From Bacillota bacterium (lineage in GTDB: Bacteria; Bacillota; Clostridia; Peptostreptococcales; Anaerovoracaceae), in NCBI GenBank assembly GCA_019420305.1, contig JAHZHL010000020.1, positions 124,001 to 188,000 of the forward strand: a stretch of 64,000 nt of DNA, given 5' to 3'. Position 1 is the first letter of the stretch; each line of letters opens with the position of its first letter. The position numbers and the translations under genes are program-made. Under the pieces are notes generated by a model. That model had not been told where the DNA came from. It was given only the letters and a program-made list of their open reading frames with translations, and ran no database searches. Positions 40,205 through 50,300 of this stretch are shown here, piece after piece.

Positions 40205-40495
40205 CTATTCGATTGCTAAAACCAGTGACAGGAAGCTCCCCAGAGCAAATGGGATTACAACCGTTATTGCTGCCAGGTAAAGAATGCCAAGCCCATCTTC
40301 TTTCATGAATTTATCATGTATACGCCAGCACAAATAAATCAACATGCTTATTATCAAAATGTTCATGAGAAAGTAAACATACATCCACATGTCATATACA
40401 TAATAAAATAAGCAATTGAATGTACCGGCAACAACACTGCCGATTGTAAGCAATGCCGTAGAATATTCCTTAAAAACAGCAGATTTATTTTTCAT
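40205..40495 (-). CDS. Small membrane protein, immunity candidate
   Basis: The 96-residue product from the ATG at 40495 (preceded by GAGGAGG) has three hydrophobic helices (STALLTIGSVVAGTFNCLFY, MYVYFLMNILIISMLIYL, ILYLAAITVVIPFALGSFLS). A longer reading from 40549 overlaps the upstream gene and lacks a ribosome site. The gene is 31 bp after the lipoprotein gene and 28 bp before the next small membrane gene, suggesting one transcript. Function unknown. Confidence 0.6.
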   Translation of the reverse strand: MKNKSAVFKEYSTALLTIGSVVAGTFNCLFYYVYDMWMYVYFLMNILIISMLIYLCWRIHDKFMKEDGLGILYLAAITVVIPFALGSFLSLVLAIE

Positions 40496-40526
40496 CGCAG
40501 CTTTTCCTCCTCTATAGGGTCCACAT

Positions 40527-41333
40527 CTACTTCTTCTGCTGATGCACAATTTTTACTTCTTCCGCAAAGCTTCCATCCTTATTCTGAATAGTACAGGAAT
40601 CAGCTCCGTCAATGGAATCTTCCTTTTTTAAAACTGCATTCCGAGGTTCTGCAATGTTATTGTCTTTGCCGAGTTCAATCGGACACGCATGAATGGGAAG
40701 CAGACCTTCCGCGTTGTTAATAACAATCGTGCCTTCGCCCGCCAGATTGATGGAAAGCTTTTTTCTTGCCTGTATTTTTGCTGTTAATGAAATATCCGTT
40801 CCTTCTGTGCTGTTTTCCGCGTATAATCGCGAATCCCCCACGATTTCCATATTACGAAAGGATTTAAAATATCCTCCTCTCATAACTATATCTTGTATAA
40901 CAAGATCCTCATGGGTTCTCACTCCATCATCCAGGTTTAAAGATGCTACGGTGTCTGCTCCCTTTATTAATACGCTCCCGGCACTTGCAATTTCCCGCAA
41001 TCGGTTTTCCCCACGAACTGTGATTTGAAATTCTTTCGATTCCGGATTCGGCGACAAGTGAATTTCGTGTTCTCCCTGATCTAAATTTTTCAGTTCAAGA
41101 GAGGAAACACCTTCCCTGCATACAATCCGTAAGTCTGAATCCGCTGTTCCGCTTAGAATTACGCCATCCTTTTTTATAAGAATGCGATGTCCATCTTCTT
41201 CCCAGGAATCTTCCTGTTCTGTAGCGGAAATATGAATCCCTTTGCAAACGTCATTGGTATCTCCTCCTGCACAGGCAGTTACGCTCAGAACAACAAGAAT
41301 CACCATGCAACAAAATAATTTTCTTTTTAACAT
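40527..41333 (-). CDS. Lipoprotein with beta-helix-like region
   Basis: Starting at 41333 (after GAGGAGCC) gives 268 residues with a lipoprotein signal, FCCMVILVVLSVTAC, lipobox VTAC. The mature part is rich in short strand-like repeats of Leu/Ile/Val and Gly/Asn (SLELKNLDQGEHEIHLSP, ASLNLDDGVRTHEDLVIQD), suggesting a right-handed beta-helix. It would be anchored outside the cell. I do not know its function; an accessory surface protein or extracellular immunity factor is possible. Confidence 0.6.
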   Translation of the reverse strand: MLKRKLFCCMVILVVLSVTACAGGDTNDVCKGIHISATEQEDSWEEDGHRILIKKDGVILSGTADSDLRIVCREGVSSLELKNLDQGEHEIHLSPNPESKEFQITVRGENRLREIASAGSVLIKGADTVASLNLDDGVRTHEDLVIQDIVMRGGYFKSFRNMEIVGDSRLYAENSTEGTDISLTAKIQARKKLSINLAGEGTIVINNAEGLLPIHACPIELGKDNNIAEPRNAVLKKEDSIDGADSCTIQNKDGSFAEEVKIVHQQKK

Positions 41334-41414
41334 TTTTACAGGCTCCTCACACTTTATCATTCTATGGCAGACGTGTTTGAAACAAAATTTTTTCTTACCG
41401 GGATGTTTCACCAT

Positions 41415-41843
41415 CTAGATTCCGCAGTAGCAAATAATACGTTCTTCATTTTGAACCATTTCTTTGGACATATCTTCCAGTTCTTGAAGAAGACCGATCA
41501 AATCGTTCTTTGGGTATTTTTCTTTCCAATCCGAAAGTTCAACATACTCATCTGCGCTTTGAAGTATTTTAATCCATTTTTCACAGGCATTCTGGATTTT
41601 TTTCGCATCCTCTTTTTTCGTAATCAGATTGATTCCATAGTAATCTACTTTTATGGAAAGTTCCGAAAAAGAAGGTGCCATACATTCCATAAGATCGTCT
41701 GGTATCCAACAGTACGCTATACGCTTATAAAGATCCGTTTCCACCTTATCCAACACATCCAGGCCTATTCTCGTCCAGTTTTTAGGTGCTAAATTCCTCT
41801 TTACCTTCAATAAGTAAAAATCATGCGGCTCGATTCTCTTCAT
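41415..41843 (-). CDS. Hypothetical cytosolic protein, immunity candidate
   Basis: The ATG at 41843, with GGGAGGAAC four bases upstream, gives 142 residues beginning MKRIEPHDFYLLKVKRNLAP. The protein is acidic and helical, with no membrane span or known motif. Size, composition and position among cassette genes are typical of cytosolic immunity proteins, but no toxin gene adjoins it. The upstream ankyrin gene ends 23 bp before. Confidence 0.5.
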   Translation of the reverse strand: MKRIEPHDFYLLKVKRNLAPKNWTRIGLDVLDKVETDLYKRIAYCWIPDDLMECMAPSFSELSIKVDYYGINLITKKEDAKKIQNACEKWIKILQSADEYVELSDWKEKYPKNDLIGLLQELEDMSKEMVQNEERIICYCGI

Positions 41844-41866
41844 TTTTGTTCCTCCCAAATGGTTGG

Positions 41867-43462
41867 TTATGGTTTCAACAGCTCCATGTTATCTTTCAGT
41901 TCCATTTCTTTCGCATAATCATATGGTGTTTTTCCATCCCCATCCTTGATTTGAATGTCTCCGCCATTTTCAATCAATAATTTCAGAATATCAACGCTTG
42001 GACTTTGCGCGGCAACATGCATAGGCGTATAATCACAATCCACATCCGCTATCATAGCGTTGATCGCACCCCCCTGCTTTACCAAATACCGCACACTTTT
42101 CAAATCACCAATCGCAATCGCATTTTTCAAAGCAGAACATCCTTTCGTGCTCAGATCCACCTTCTGTGTTTTTAATTCCTTCACAATCTGCCGGATTAAC
42201 GCGTCATTCCTCCATTCAATGGCTCGTTCCAGAGTCGTTACAGTCGGTTTTGCCTCCTCCGCAAGCAGCCGTTCCACATGGGCTTCGGATGCCTCTTCCA
42301 GAACGCCGTCTCCCTGATTTTTCACATCATAGGGTATATCTCTTTTCAATAATTCCTGAAATACACTCTCGGTACAATCCGTATAGGCTGAATAACAATC
42401 CCATTCTGTCGGCTGATAGCCTTCCGCGAGAAGACACTGCACAGATTCCCGACTTCCAAAACTGCAGGCCGAGCTCCAGGTCCATTTTGGAAGGCATTCT
42501 CTCCCCTGCATCAGAAGATTCAGGTTCTCCTGTTTTCCTCCAATCGCGGCATAGGTTACTGCCTTATATCTGGATTCTGTAGCCTTTTTTTCCGGATCCA
42601 GTCCCTGTTCCAGAAAAAATTCCACCGCTTCCTTTGAGTTGCAAAGAGCCGCGATATGCAGCGGAGTCATGCCATAATCATCTCGAATATGAAACGAATA
42701 GCCTTCTTTTCGCATAGTTTCTAAGGTTTTCACATTACAAAACGCGGCGGCAAACAAGGTTACATCCTTTTTATCTTTCTCAGGCACACTTCCCTCCTGA
42801 ACTGATTTCCGCAGGATTTGATCTTCACCGCGAATCGCTGCTTCCAGCGCGGAACTCTCCCCGCTTGATATCTTTTGACTCGTCAGCCATTCCAGCATCG
42901 GCGGAGCATACCAGTACCTCCATTCATTGTTTAAAACAGCATGCATAAGCTTGTCTGAGACTTCCGCGCCGACCGCAAGCAGACACTGAACCCGGCGCTT
43001 CGCGTCTGCCACACCGGGATGTACAAAAGCAAGAAACTCTTCCAGCGCTGGCTCTTCCCCAATATTCGCGCCACTTCCCCGTTTTATCAGTGCTTCTGTT
43101 ACGCTCAGGCTTCGATTGCATACTGCTTCTGTCAGATAGAACCAATCTTCCTCCTTTTCCTGCTCTATCTCCACGTTTCCCTTTTCCAGCAGTTCTTGAA
43201 TCACCCGATCATCGCTGCCACTGAAGGCAATCGCCAGAGCGCGCTCATCTTTGATTCTGAAAGGCGTGCTTTCAGAATAACCGAGTTTTCCCAGATCCAA
43301 ATCCGGCTCCTGACGAAGCACTTCCCGCACACCTTGCAGATTGTTTCCCGTTACCGCTACATACATCTTCCACTTTTGTTCCTCTTTTTGCAGAAACCCG
43401 CAGCTTGTAAGGGACAAAAGGAGCACACTTCCAGAAAGAGCAATTGTTATCAAACGTTTCAT
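41867..43462 (-). CDS. Ankyrin-repeat lipoprotein
   Basis: A 531-residue lipoprotein (MKRLITIALSGSVLLLSLTSCG, lipobox LTSC) made largely of ankyrin-type repeats: TPLHIAALCNSKEAVEFFLE near 270, KNAIAIGDLKSVRYLVKQGG and TPMHVAAQSPSVDILKLLIE near the end, with degenerate units between. Ankyrin-repeat proteins occur as immunity partners in polymorphic-toxin loci. The lipid anchor would hold it outside the membrane, where it could meet incoming toxin. No enzyme motif. Confidence 0.7.
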   Translation of the reverse strand: MKRLITIALSGSVLLLSLTSCGFLQKEEQKWKMYVAVTGNNLQGVREVLRQEPDLDLGKLGYSESTPFRIKDERALAIAFSGSDDRVIQELLEKGNVEIEQEKEEDWFYLTEAVCNRSLSVTEALIKRGSGANIGEEPALEEFLAFVHPGVADAKRRVQCLLAVGAEVSDKLMHAVLNNEWRYWYAPPMLEWLTSQKISSGESSALEAAIRGEDQILRKSVQEGSVPEKDKKDVTLFAAAFCNVKTLETMRKEGYSFHIRDDYGMTPLHIAALCNSKEAVEFFLEQGLDPEKKATESRYKAVTYAAIGGKQENLNLLMQGRECLPKWTWSSACSFGSRESVQCLLAEGYQPTEWDCYSAYTDCTESVFQELLKRDIPYDVKNQGDGVLEEASEAHVERLLAEEAKPTVTTLERAIEWRNDALIRQIVKELKTQKVDLSTKGCSALKNAIAIGDLKSVRYLVKQGGAINAMIADVDCDYTPMHVAAQSPSVDILKLLIENGGDIQIKDGDGKTPYDYAKEMELKDNMELLKP

Positions 43463-43585
43463 TTCTTTTCCTCTTCATAATGCTTTGCAGCTGTCTGTTT
43501 CTATGAGAAATTATTTTTTCTCATATCCTATTCATATGCTTCCATACCCTGATTACGCCTTTTCTCTATAGCCATTACAGACGCA

Positions 43586-44596
43586 CTATTCCCGGATTCT
43601 GAGCTTTTTATATCCACCTTTCGGATGTTCTGAGAAAAAAACAGGCGTTGAGCGTCGTTTAATGTTTGGAACTTTTTCTTCGATCAGCCAAAACAGTTCT
43701 TTTTTTATCAATGTTGGTCGAATATTTCCAATACATTCATAAGCTTCGTTCACCCAGGCAAGTTGTTCAATCCCCTCTTTATTTAATGTCATCTGGTAAA
43801 CTTCGAAGTCTCCATTCAGATAAAACTCCCAGTCCGGCATGTAATCTTCACCCTCATCATCATCCTCCTCATCATCAATATCACTGTCTTCTGGCTCATC
43901 CCACACCCACTTTACATAGCCGGTATCCGCATCCTGCAGCCATATATGTTCCTCGGGTTTGTCAAAAGGCATAAAGCTTTCCGGCGGCAGAACATGATCC
44001 GCACCCCATAATCTCCAGGCAATCGGATCGTCAGGGTTATTTTTTGCATAGGCCGGGCGAAAAAATTCTTTTTCTATTCCGCAGGAAATCAGATACTCAT
44101 ATAGTTGTGGTGACAGATAGCTTTCAAAATCCGGCGTATTCGCTCCGGCCGGCCGCATCGCAAATTCTTTCCCTGTATTCGCCGGGAGTTTGATATAAAT
44201 AGGGGCTTTTGGATGCCATTGACCCAATACCGAACTGACCGTTTCCAGACAGTCATACTTTTCTTCATTCCATCCATCATAATAATAGCACTGTTTCATA
44301 AACGTCAGAATAAATGCCTCCGCTTTAAAAAAGTCTTCCTCATCGTATTCTATATTTCCATATACTACAATATCAAACTGTTCCTTATACCTCTCATGGA
44401 ATCGCCAGAAGTCCTCATATTTCCCATCCTTGCTTGTGATTTTATAACCATGCGGCCGTTTCCTCCGTACATGGTATTTCTGAAATTCTTCATCAAATGC
44501 ATCCACAATTCTTCTATCCGATTGTGAGAAATTTTCCATTTCTTCATCATCCAGTACGCCTCTGGGTCTTATTTCAATATCAAGACAAATATGCAT
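43586..44596 (-). CDS. Hypothetical acidic protein, orphan immunity candidate
   Basis: The 336-residue product is cytosolic and very acidic (EPEDSDIDDEEDDDEGEDYM near 240-260). It starts MHICLDIEIRPRGVLDDEEM. No family recognised. It follows an Rhs core-tip remnant (44665-44755), exactly where an Rhs toxin tail would have stood, so it is probably the surviving immunity gene of a deleted toxin. Acidic surfaces suit binding of basic nuclease toxins. Inference only. Confidence 0.55.
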   Translation of the reverse strand: MHICLDIEIRPRGVLDDEEMENFSQSDRRIVDAFDEEFQKYHVRRKRPHGYKITSKDGKYEDFWRFHERYKEQFDIVVYGNIEYDEEDFFKAEAFILTFMKQCYYYDGWNEEKYDCLETVSSVLGQWHPKAPIYIKLPANTGKEFAMRPAGANTPDFESYLSPQLYEYLISCGIEKEFFRPAYAKNNPDDPIAWRLWGADHVLPPESFMPFDKPEEHIWLQDADTGYVKWVWDEPEDSDIDDEEDDDEGEDYMPDWEFYLNGDFEVYQMTLNKEGIEQLAWVNEAYECIGNIRPTLIKKELFWLIEEKVPNIKRRSTPVFFSEHPKGGYKKLRIRE

Positions 44597-44664
44597 CGCA
44601 TCTCCTCTCAGTGTGAACTCCCAGGGAAGTTCTCTTTACTTTTTTACTACATAGGGTCCTGACA

Positions 44665-44755
44665 CGTCTGCTCCGCTGTCTACCTCCGTCATATCGGTTC
44701 TTCTGGTTCAGAATGGCGGTTCTGCCTTTCTTCTTCTCGTAGCCGTTCAGACGGT
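44665..44755 (-). pseudogene. Rhs core-tip remnant (seam 3)
   Basis: The minus strand encodes SNRLNGYEKKKGRTAILNQK and then NRYDGG, matching ANRLTGYEKEKDGTALLNQK-type text at 46530 and 48470. Homology fades after about 90 bp; no toxin tail follows. It starts about 20 bp after the immunity gene ending at 44775. Confidence 0.65.
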
Positions 44756-44774
44756 TTGATACGTTTTTTCATTC

Positions 44775-44996
44775 TCAATCAGGCATAACCCAAAATACAA
44801 TCGCTAAGATCAATAGGCATGTCAACAGGGGATTTTGTATACTTAACTCAAACACACGTTTTAAAATATAACGTATCAAATTCTTTTTGTCCCCTGAATA
44901 TTTTTCTTTTTTAACCTTTTTGACTTCTAAAATAAAATCAATCATCAAATAAGAAATTAACAGCAATAAGACTATACTTTCAATTATCATCTTCAT
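44775..44996 (-). CDS. 73-residue two-helix membrane protein
   Basis: Two hydrophobic helices (MIIESIVLLLLISYLMIDFI and PLLTCLLILAIVFWVM) are joined by a basic loop. The start overlaps the stop of the preceding membrane gene by 4 bp, so the two are coupled and probably act together, likely in immunity to the orphan Rhs tip at 45591. No family recognised. Confidence 0.6.
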   Translation of the reverse strand: MKMIIESIVLLLLISYLMIDFILEVKKVKKEKYSGDKKNLIRYILKRVFELSIQNPLLTCLLILAIVFWVMPD

Positions 44997-45622
44997 TTCT
45001 GCTTACCTGTGTCTGCTTTTTCACAAAACAGTTTTTTTATACGGTATCTTATGAAAACAAAACTCAATCCGGCAGCACAAAGAAAGGCCCCTATCATAAC
45101 ATACCGTGCGTTCAAATTCTGCCCTCCTCCTGATTGCAGATACCAACTCCATAACCGATTGTATAAAAACGTAACCATAAAAATATTAATCGCACAAACC
45201 GCCCACCATAAATAATTGTAAATCAAAACCAATGACAAGGAGAGGAACCAAAACACCAGAACTGTCGTTTCCCGCAGGAAGAACTCTGCCATATTAAGTT
45301 CCCCTCCCAATAGAAAAAGATCTCCCACTACAAGAGCCGCCATGCAAATCAGATTGCTTGTATAAAGTTCCGCTATCATAGTGCTTTCCCTCTTAGCTCT
45401 TGCTTTTACACGCTCAATACTTTTGAACTGTAAAAATGGTGGAAGTATTCCACATAAAATAAATACCCAGTAATCTCCTTCTACCGTCATTAATCCCACG
45501 TCAAAAATTTTACAGAAAAATATATTGTTACATCCAAACAGCCAAACAAATTGCATAATTGTCAATGGATTCCATTTTTTGAAAATCCGCTCAGATGAGT
45601 TGCTTCTCGACTTTGTTTTCAT
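44993..45622 (-). CDS. Multi-pass membrane protein, putative immunity protein of the orphan Rhs tip
   Basis: The 209-residue protein has about five or six hydrophobic helices (LICMAALVVGDLFLLGGELN, TTVLVFWFLSLSLVLIYNYL, MIGAFLCAAGLSFVFIRY). Its start lies inside the 3' end of the Rhs-tip gene (32-bp overlap), typical toxin-immunity coupling. A membrane immunity protein suggests the toxin acts on, or enters through, the membrane. Confidence 0.6.
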   Translation of the reverse strand: MKTKSRSNSSERIFKKWNPLTIMQFVWLFGCNNIFFCKIFDVGLMTVEGDYWVFILCGILPPFLQFKSIERVKARAKRESTMIAELYTSNLICMAALVVGDLFLLGGELNMAEFFLRETTVLVFWFLSLSLVLIYNYLWWAVCAINIFMVTFLYNRLWSWYLQSGGGQNLNARYVMIGAFLCAAGLSFVFIRYRIKKLFCEKADTGKQK

Positions 45623-46532
45623 AGCTTCTTTTCTGTGTGCCTTTCTTCGTGTAATATCGAATCCTTATCAATCCCCAACCTCCACCTCGAAACCCTTTCT
45701 TAAATTTTCCATAAAACCATCTTGGATCAGAAACTATATGGCTTATTAAGCGAGACTTCACTGTATCTTTCACTACTAACTTCAAAGCTTTCTTAATCCC
45801 TCTATTTATTATTTTTTTTGCTACTTTTTTGCCTAATTTAAGCGTGCTATACCATCCATATGTTCTTTCAATTGCACATAACAACCAGTAAGTTGTTCTA
45901 CACTGATTTACATTGTAATACCTAACCTTCTTATGTCCACTCGGATCCACATAATTCACCGGATTATTCGCACAATATGCATATAAATGCAACGTATCCG
46001 GCTCCGTTTGTTTCCCACGATAGGTATCCTGTGTCAGGAATCGTCCATCTTCCGGGTTATAGAATCTGGCATTGTAATAATACAACCCCGTCTCTTTATC
46101 ATACACCTGCCCGGTATAACAAATCTCATTATCAAATTCAGTTCCGATCCGAATATCCGTATTCCCGAATTCATCATATTCATAAGCCGCAGCGACTGTT
46201 CCGCCATCATCAATAAGACTGGATGTGCTTCCGCGAGTATCCTGATTATATAGATACCATTCATCGCTATTTGTACTTTTTCTTGATGTAAACATAATTT
46301 CTCCATCCAGGCCAACCAGGTTAACAGTGTCCATCTGTTCATCTTCATCCATCGTATACAATAAGCTGTCATCCTGGTAATAGTAATTCCGAACGCTGCT
46401 TTCTGCTCCCTTCGTCTCTTCTTTCCGAATCCGCTGTCCCTCTCCGTTATACCGATTCTTCTGATTCAGGAGGGCGGTTCCGTCTTTCTCTTTCTCATAG
46501 CCGGTCAGACGATTGGCCGCGTTATAGGTCAT
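45591..46532 (-). CDS. Orphan Rhs core tip with unclassified toxin domain
   Basis: Residues 1 to about 200 are the last Rhs core segment (YNAANRLTGYEKEKDG, then RFYNPEDGRFLTQDTYRG, CANNPVNYVDPSGH). The remaining 113 residues are a new tail: a Cys/Tyr-rich start (NQCRTTYWLLCAIERTYGWY) and very basic helices (KLGKKVAKKIINRGIKKALK). No nuclease motif is seen. It lacks signal peptide, shell and the protease-like region, so it is a displaced tip waiting for recombination onto a full rhs gene. An internal Met of the core gives the start codon, fused to the 3' end of the upstream immunity gene. Confidence 0.8.
   Translation of the reverse strand: MTYNAANRLTGYEKEKDGTALLNQKNRYNGEGQRIRKEETKGAESSVRNYYYQDDSLLYTMDEDEQMDTVNLVGLDGEIMFTSRKSTNSDEWYLYNQDTRGSTSSLIDDGGTVAAAYEYDEFGNTDIRIGTEFDNEICYTGQVYDKETGLYYYNARFYNPEDGRFLTQDTYRGKQTEPDTLHLYAYCANNPVNYVDPSGHKKVRYYNVNQCRTTYWLLCAIERTYGWYSTLKLGKKVAKKIINRGIKKALKLVVKDTVKSRLISHIVSDPRWFYGKFKKGFRGGGWGLIRIRYYTKKGTQKRSYENKVEKQLI
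45945..46532 (-). repeat. Rhs core-tip duplication (partner at 47880-48475)
   Basis: About 580 bp of the orphan tip are nearly identical to the matching part of the large rhs gene; only the stretch around 46240-46360, encoding the less conserved VNLVGLDGEIMF region, differs clearly. Direct orientation, so homologous recombination between the copies would swap the toxin tail and delete the first immunity gene. Confidence 0.85.
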
Positions 46533-47334
46533 TCATGCCATACTGCTGCGCATAATATTTCCTGTTTACTTTTGTAACATCATATAAACGGTCTTTTTCA
46601 TCTCCATGATAATATTGAACCGGAATACCATGTTCATCAAAGCACAGTGTAATGCTGTCCACTTCGTTCCACATGAAGTAACTCGAATAATCAATCTTCT
46701 TCGGTTTCCCATTTTGATAGGTAACCCATTCTTTTTGATATTCTACGCGTCTTTTTATCGTATCTATCTTTAACCCTGGCCTGTCTTTATGACACAAAAT
46801 CTGTCTTTTACAGTATGGTTGTTCTCCCATATATTGACATACCGTAAATAATTCTATTCTTTCATAGACCTCGTCCATATCCCCCCGATGGAGAGGCACC
46901 TGAACTCCGATTTCAATATCCCCCCTTCGTTCGATAAACTCCGCGCTGACGCACTCTTTTCGTGCCGGTTTCTCCGGAGTATCATCTTCAAATTCTTTTA
47001 CCAAAATAAGCTGGTCTTTTTCATAACCATATTCATAAGAAATCTTACTTTTCTTTGTAACTCTTTTTAACAGGGTTCCCCTGTTGCATCCACCAACAGC
47101 AAAAGTTTCATAGAGGAAAGGACAGTAATATCCCCGAAATACGGAGTATCCCCCTGAGGCATATTCTTTTTTTGTGACAAGTTCTAAACTTTTCTCATAA
47201 AGTTCATATCTCCTTTTTTCTATTCCCAGATAATAGAGTTGCGCTAACTGTTTCAGTTCTTCAAAAATCTGAGATTTTTCCGTTTCAAAAGATTCTAATC
47301 GAAAGGATTCAAAATCAATATCAAAAAGTTTCAT
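46522..47334 (-). CDS. Putative immunity protein of the large Rhs toxin
   Basis: The 270-residue cytosolic protein begins MKLFDIDFESFRLESFETEK and has no membrane span or known motif. It follows the toxin end of the 2.2-kilo-residue rhs gene by 29 bp with AGGAGG before its ATG, the standard immunity position. Its last codons (GMNDL, stop) lie in sequence that also starts the orphan tip, showing the recombination joint. Two charged beta-rich halves can be guessed, nothing more. Confidence 0.65.
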   Translation of the reverse strand: MKLFDIDFESFRLESFETEKSQIFEELKQLAQLYYLGIEKRRYELYEKSLELVTKKEYASGGYSVFRGYYCPFLYETFAVGGCNRGTLLKRVTKKSKISYEYGYEKDQLILVKEFEDDTPEKPARKECVSAEFIERRGDIEIGVQVPLHRGDMDEVYERIELFTVCQYMGEQPYCKRQILCHKDRPGLKIDTIKRRVEYQKEWVTYQNGKPKKIDYSSYFMWNEVDSITLCFDEHGIPVQYYHGDEKDRLYDVTKVNRKYYAQQYGMNDL

Positions 47335-47363
47335 TTCTTTTCCTCCTCACTCCTCCTAAAAGT

Positions 47364-50300
47364 TTAAAAAGGTGCTTTTGCATTTAAAGCCTTAAGAGCA
47401 GCTTTTAATCTTCCAACTGCAGAATCCACTTTTTCTGTCTTTTCGTCCTTGTTTTTTCCCTTTTTATACGCGTTTTTTAAACGATCATTTACCAGTGCAA
47501 AATATACTTTCCTATGCAGTCTTTTATGTAGCCCTGTTTTTAATCTAATCCTATTCCGTGAATCATCAATTTCATGGTCTGTCTTATTTACATAATAGTT
47601 CCTTGCAGCCTGAGCGGATCTATGATGTTTTGCTACGATATGGTGATCCTCCGTATTTGATTTGTATTTGGGTTTCTTTTTTACTCTTGCAAAGCTGGCC
47701 ATAACACCCTTGCACAACTTCTTCCAGGAATTTTTGGTACTCCTACTCACACTTTTATATTTCCTTTGTATACTGTCCACTGCTGATTGCCACGACTTTT
47801 GAAAATCTTTCGTTGTTGTGTAATAGCAAATTGTTACAAGGAAAATCGTTGTACCATACATGACAATCGGTAGTGCAGCATGTCCACTCGGATCCACATA
47901 ATTCACCGGATTATTCGCACAGTACGCATACAGATGCAGCGTATCCGGTTCCATATTTTCTCCACGATACGTATCCTGGGTCAAAAATCTTCCGTCTTCC
48001 GGATCATAAAACCTGGCGTTATAGTAATACAGCCTCGTCTCTTTATCATACACCTGCCCGGTATAGCAAATCTCATTGTCAAATTCCGTTCCGATCCGAA
48101 TATCCGTATTCCCAAACGCATCGTATTCATAAGCTGCTGCTGCAGTTCCGCCATCATCAATCAGACTGGACGTACTTCCGCGAGTATCCTTGTTGTACAG
48201 ATACCAGGCTTCGCTGCTTCCGGTGCCTCTTGCTGTCGCGATTACATTGTCTTCCCGGCCCAGCAGGTTGAAACTGTCTCGCTGGTTCTCTCCATCTGTC
48301 GTATACAGCACCTTGCCGTCCTGATAATAGTAGTTCCGAACGCTGCTTTCCGTCCCTTTCGTCTCTTCTTTCCGAATCCGCTGTCCCTCTCCGTTATACC
48401 GATTCTTCTGATTCAGGAGGGTGGCTCCGTCTTTCTCCTTCTCGTAGTCGGTCAGACGGTTCGCCGCGTCATAGTTCATGGTAACCGTTTCCCCACTTGC
48501 ACTGCTCGTTTTTCCGGTCTGATTGCCGTTCCGGTCATAGGTATAGGTTTCCGTGGCGCGCACCTGCCATTCTCCCGTATCATCCTGTTCCTCCGTTTCT
48601 ATCAGGAACAGCTGATTCAGCCCGTTATAATGGTAATCCAACAACAGGCCTTCCGGTGTCAATTCCTTGTCACGGTTCCCTGCCAAATCATAGGTGTACT
48701 CAGTCGTTCCGCTGCCTGCCCCTCCTTCCGTATGATCGATCACTTCCGCTTTTGTCAGCCTTCCGTTCTTATCATAAGTGTAGTTCTTGGTGCAGTCCAG
48801 CTCCTTTCCGTCCGCTGCCGCGTAATGGCTGATGATCCGCTCCTGAAGGATGTTGCTGTTCTTGTCATAGGTATAGCCATAGGACTCTTTCACTTCCCCG
48901 TCCTTGCTGTCCGTGTAGGTCATCTTCGTCACCCGGCCGAAATCATCATAGGTGTATTCCCGCAGAATATGGTCCGAACCGCCTTCCGCGAAGCCGTAGT
49001 AGTCCTTCATCTTGGTCACCCGGCCGAAATCATCGTAGACATATTCTCGAAGCTTCTTTCCCAGAAGCCCGCCTTTGGCGGTAATGGTCTTCAGATAGTC
49101 GTCATTGTCATAGGTATAGGTCAGTCCAGTGATACCGTCCTTAGCAAAAGCATAGTCTACGCCGGTCACCTTTCCTTCCGTATCATAGGTATAGGAAATC
49201 TTCTTCTGCGCGATCTGTTCCTGGGTCGGAAGTTCCCCTCCGTCCCACTCTGCCATGCTGGTCAGACGGTTCTGCGGATCATAGGCGTATACCGTAGTCC
49301 GGTACAACGTCCGGACGCCGTCTTTGACTTCGTAGTCACACATCCGGGTGACATTGCCGTTAACATCGTAGGTGTAGGCAGTCTCCAGGGTCTGCGTCTT
49401 TGCTCCGTCCACCGTCTCGTAATACTGCACTTTCGCCACCCGGTCGCTAATATCATACTCGTAGGTAACCGAATTCCCTTTGGCTTCCTTTTTCTCGCTG
49501 AGCCGACCTTTCTCGTCATAGGTATAGAGGCTCTGAATAGACTGATCTTCTCCGTCCTTTTTGTAATGGTCGGTGATTTCCAGTTCCTGTCCTTCTTCGT
49601 TGGTCACTGTCTCACTGAGGTTTTCTTTGGCATCCGTCGTCTTCACGCTGGTCCGCAGTTCCCCATTCACATAGACCTCTTTGGTATCAAAGGCCGTTTT
49701 TCCGCCTTCCGGCACCGTCACCAGGTTCAGTTCTCCTTTGGAGTCATACCCATATTTTGTGGTATTCCCCATAGCATCCGTATTGGAAGTTTCTTTTCCG
49801 CTGCTATCATAGGTTGCGGTGGTTACAATCGAATCCTCTGCAATCCGCCATGCTCCGTCCTGAAAGGCTGGCTTCTGTACGGTAGCCAGGATATTTCCGT
49901 TTTTGTCCGGCACCTTCAGGGTCAGAAGACCGTCTTCCGCGTCTGCCTGTTTCCCCGCCTCATAGGTTCCCAGTTCCGTTCCATACGCATCGTACAGGGT
50001 ATCGGTGTAGAGCCCGTTTTCCTTCGCCCGAATCGTATTTCCTGCCCCGTCCTGATAAGTCTGGGAAAGAAGATCTCCCTCCTGATCCCGTTCTTCGGTC
50101 CGATACGCATTCTCCACCAGCCTGGTTCCGGTTCCATCGCTTGCGTGAATCAGCACACTTTCATAGCCGTAACTGGTTGTAAATACCTGGATTTTTCCAT
50201 TGTCATTGACGGTTCGGGTTGCCTGACGGTTCCGTTTGTCATAGGTATAGGTGGTCACTGTGGTGCGGGTCTGGCTGCCGTCACTGGTTGTCACTGTCTC

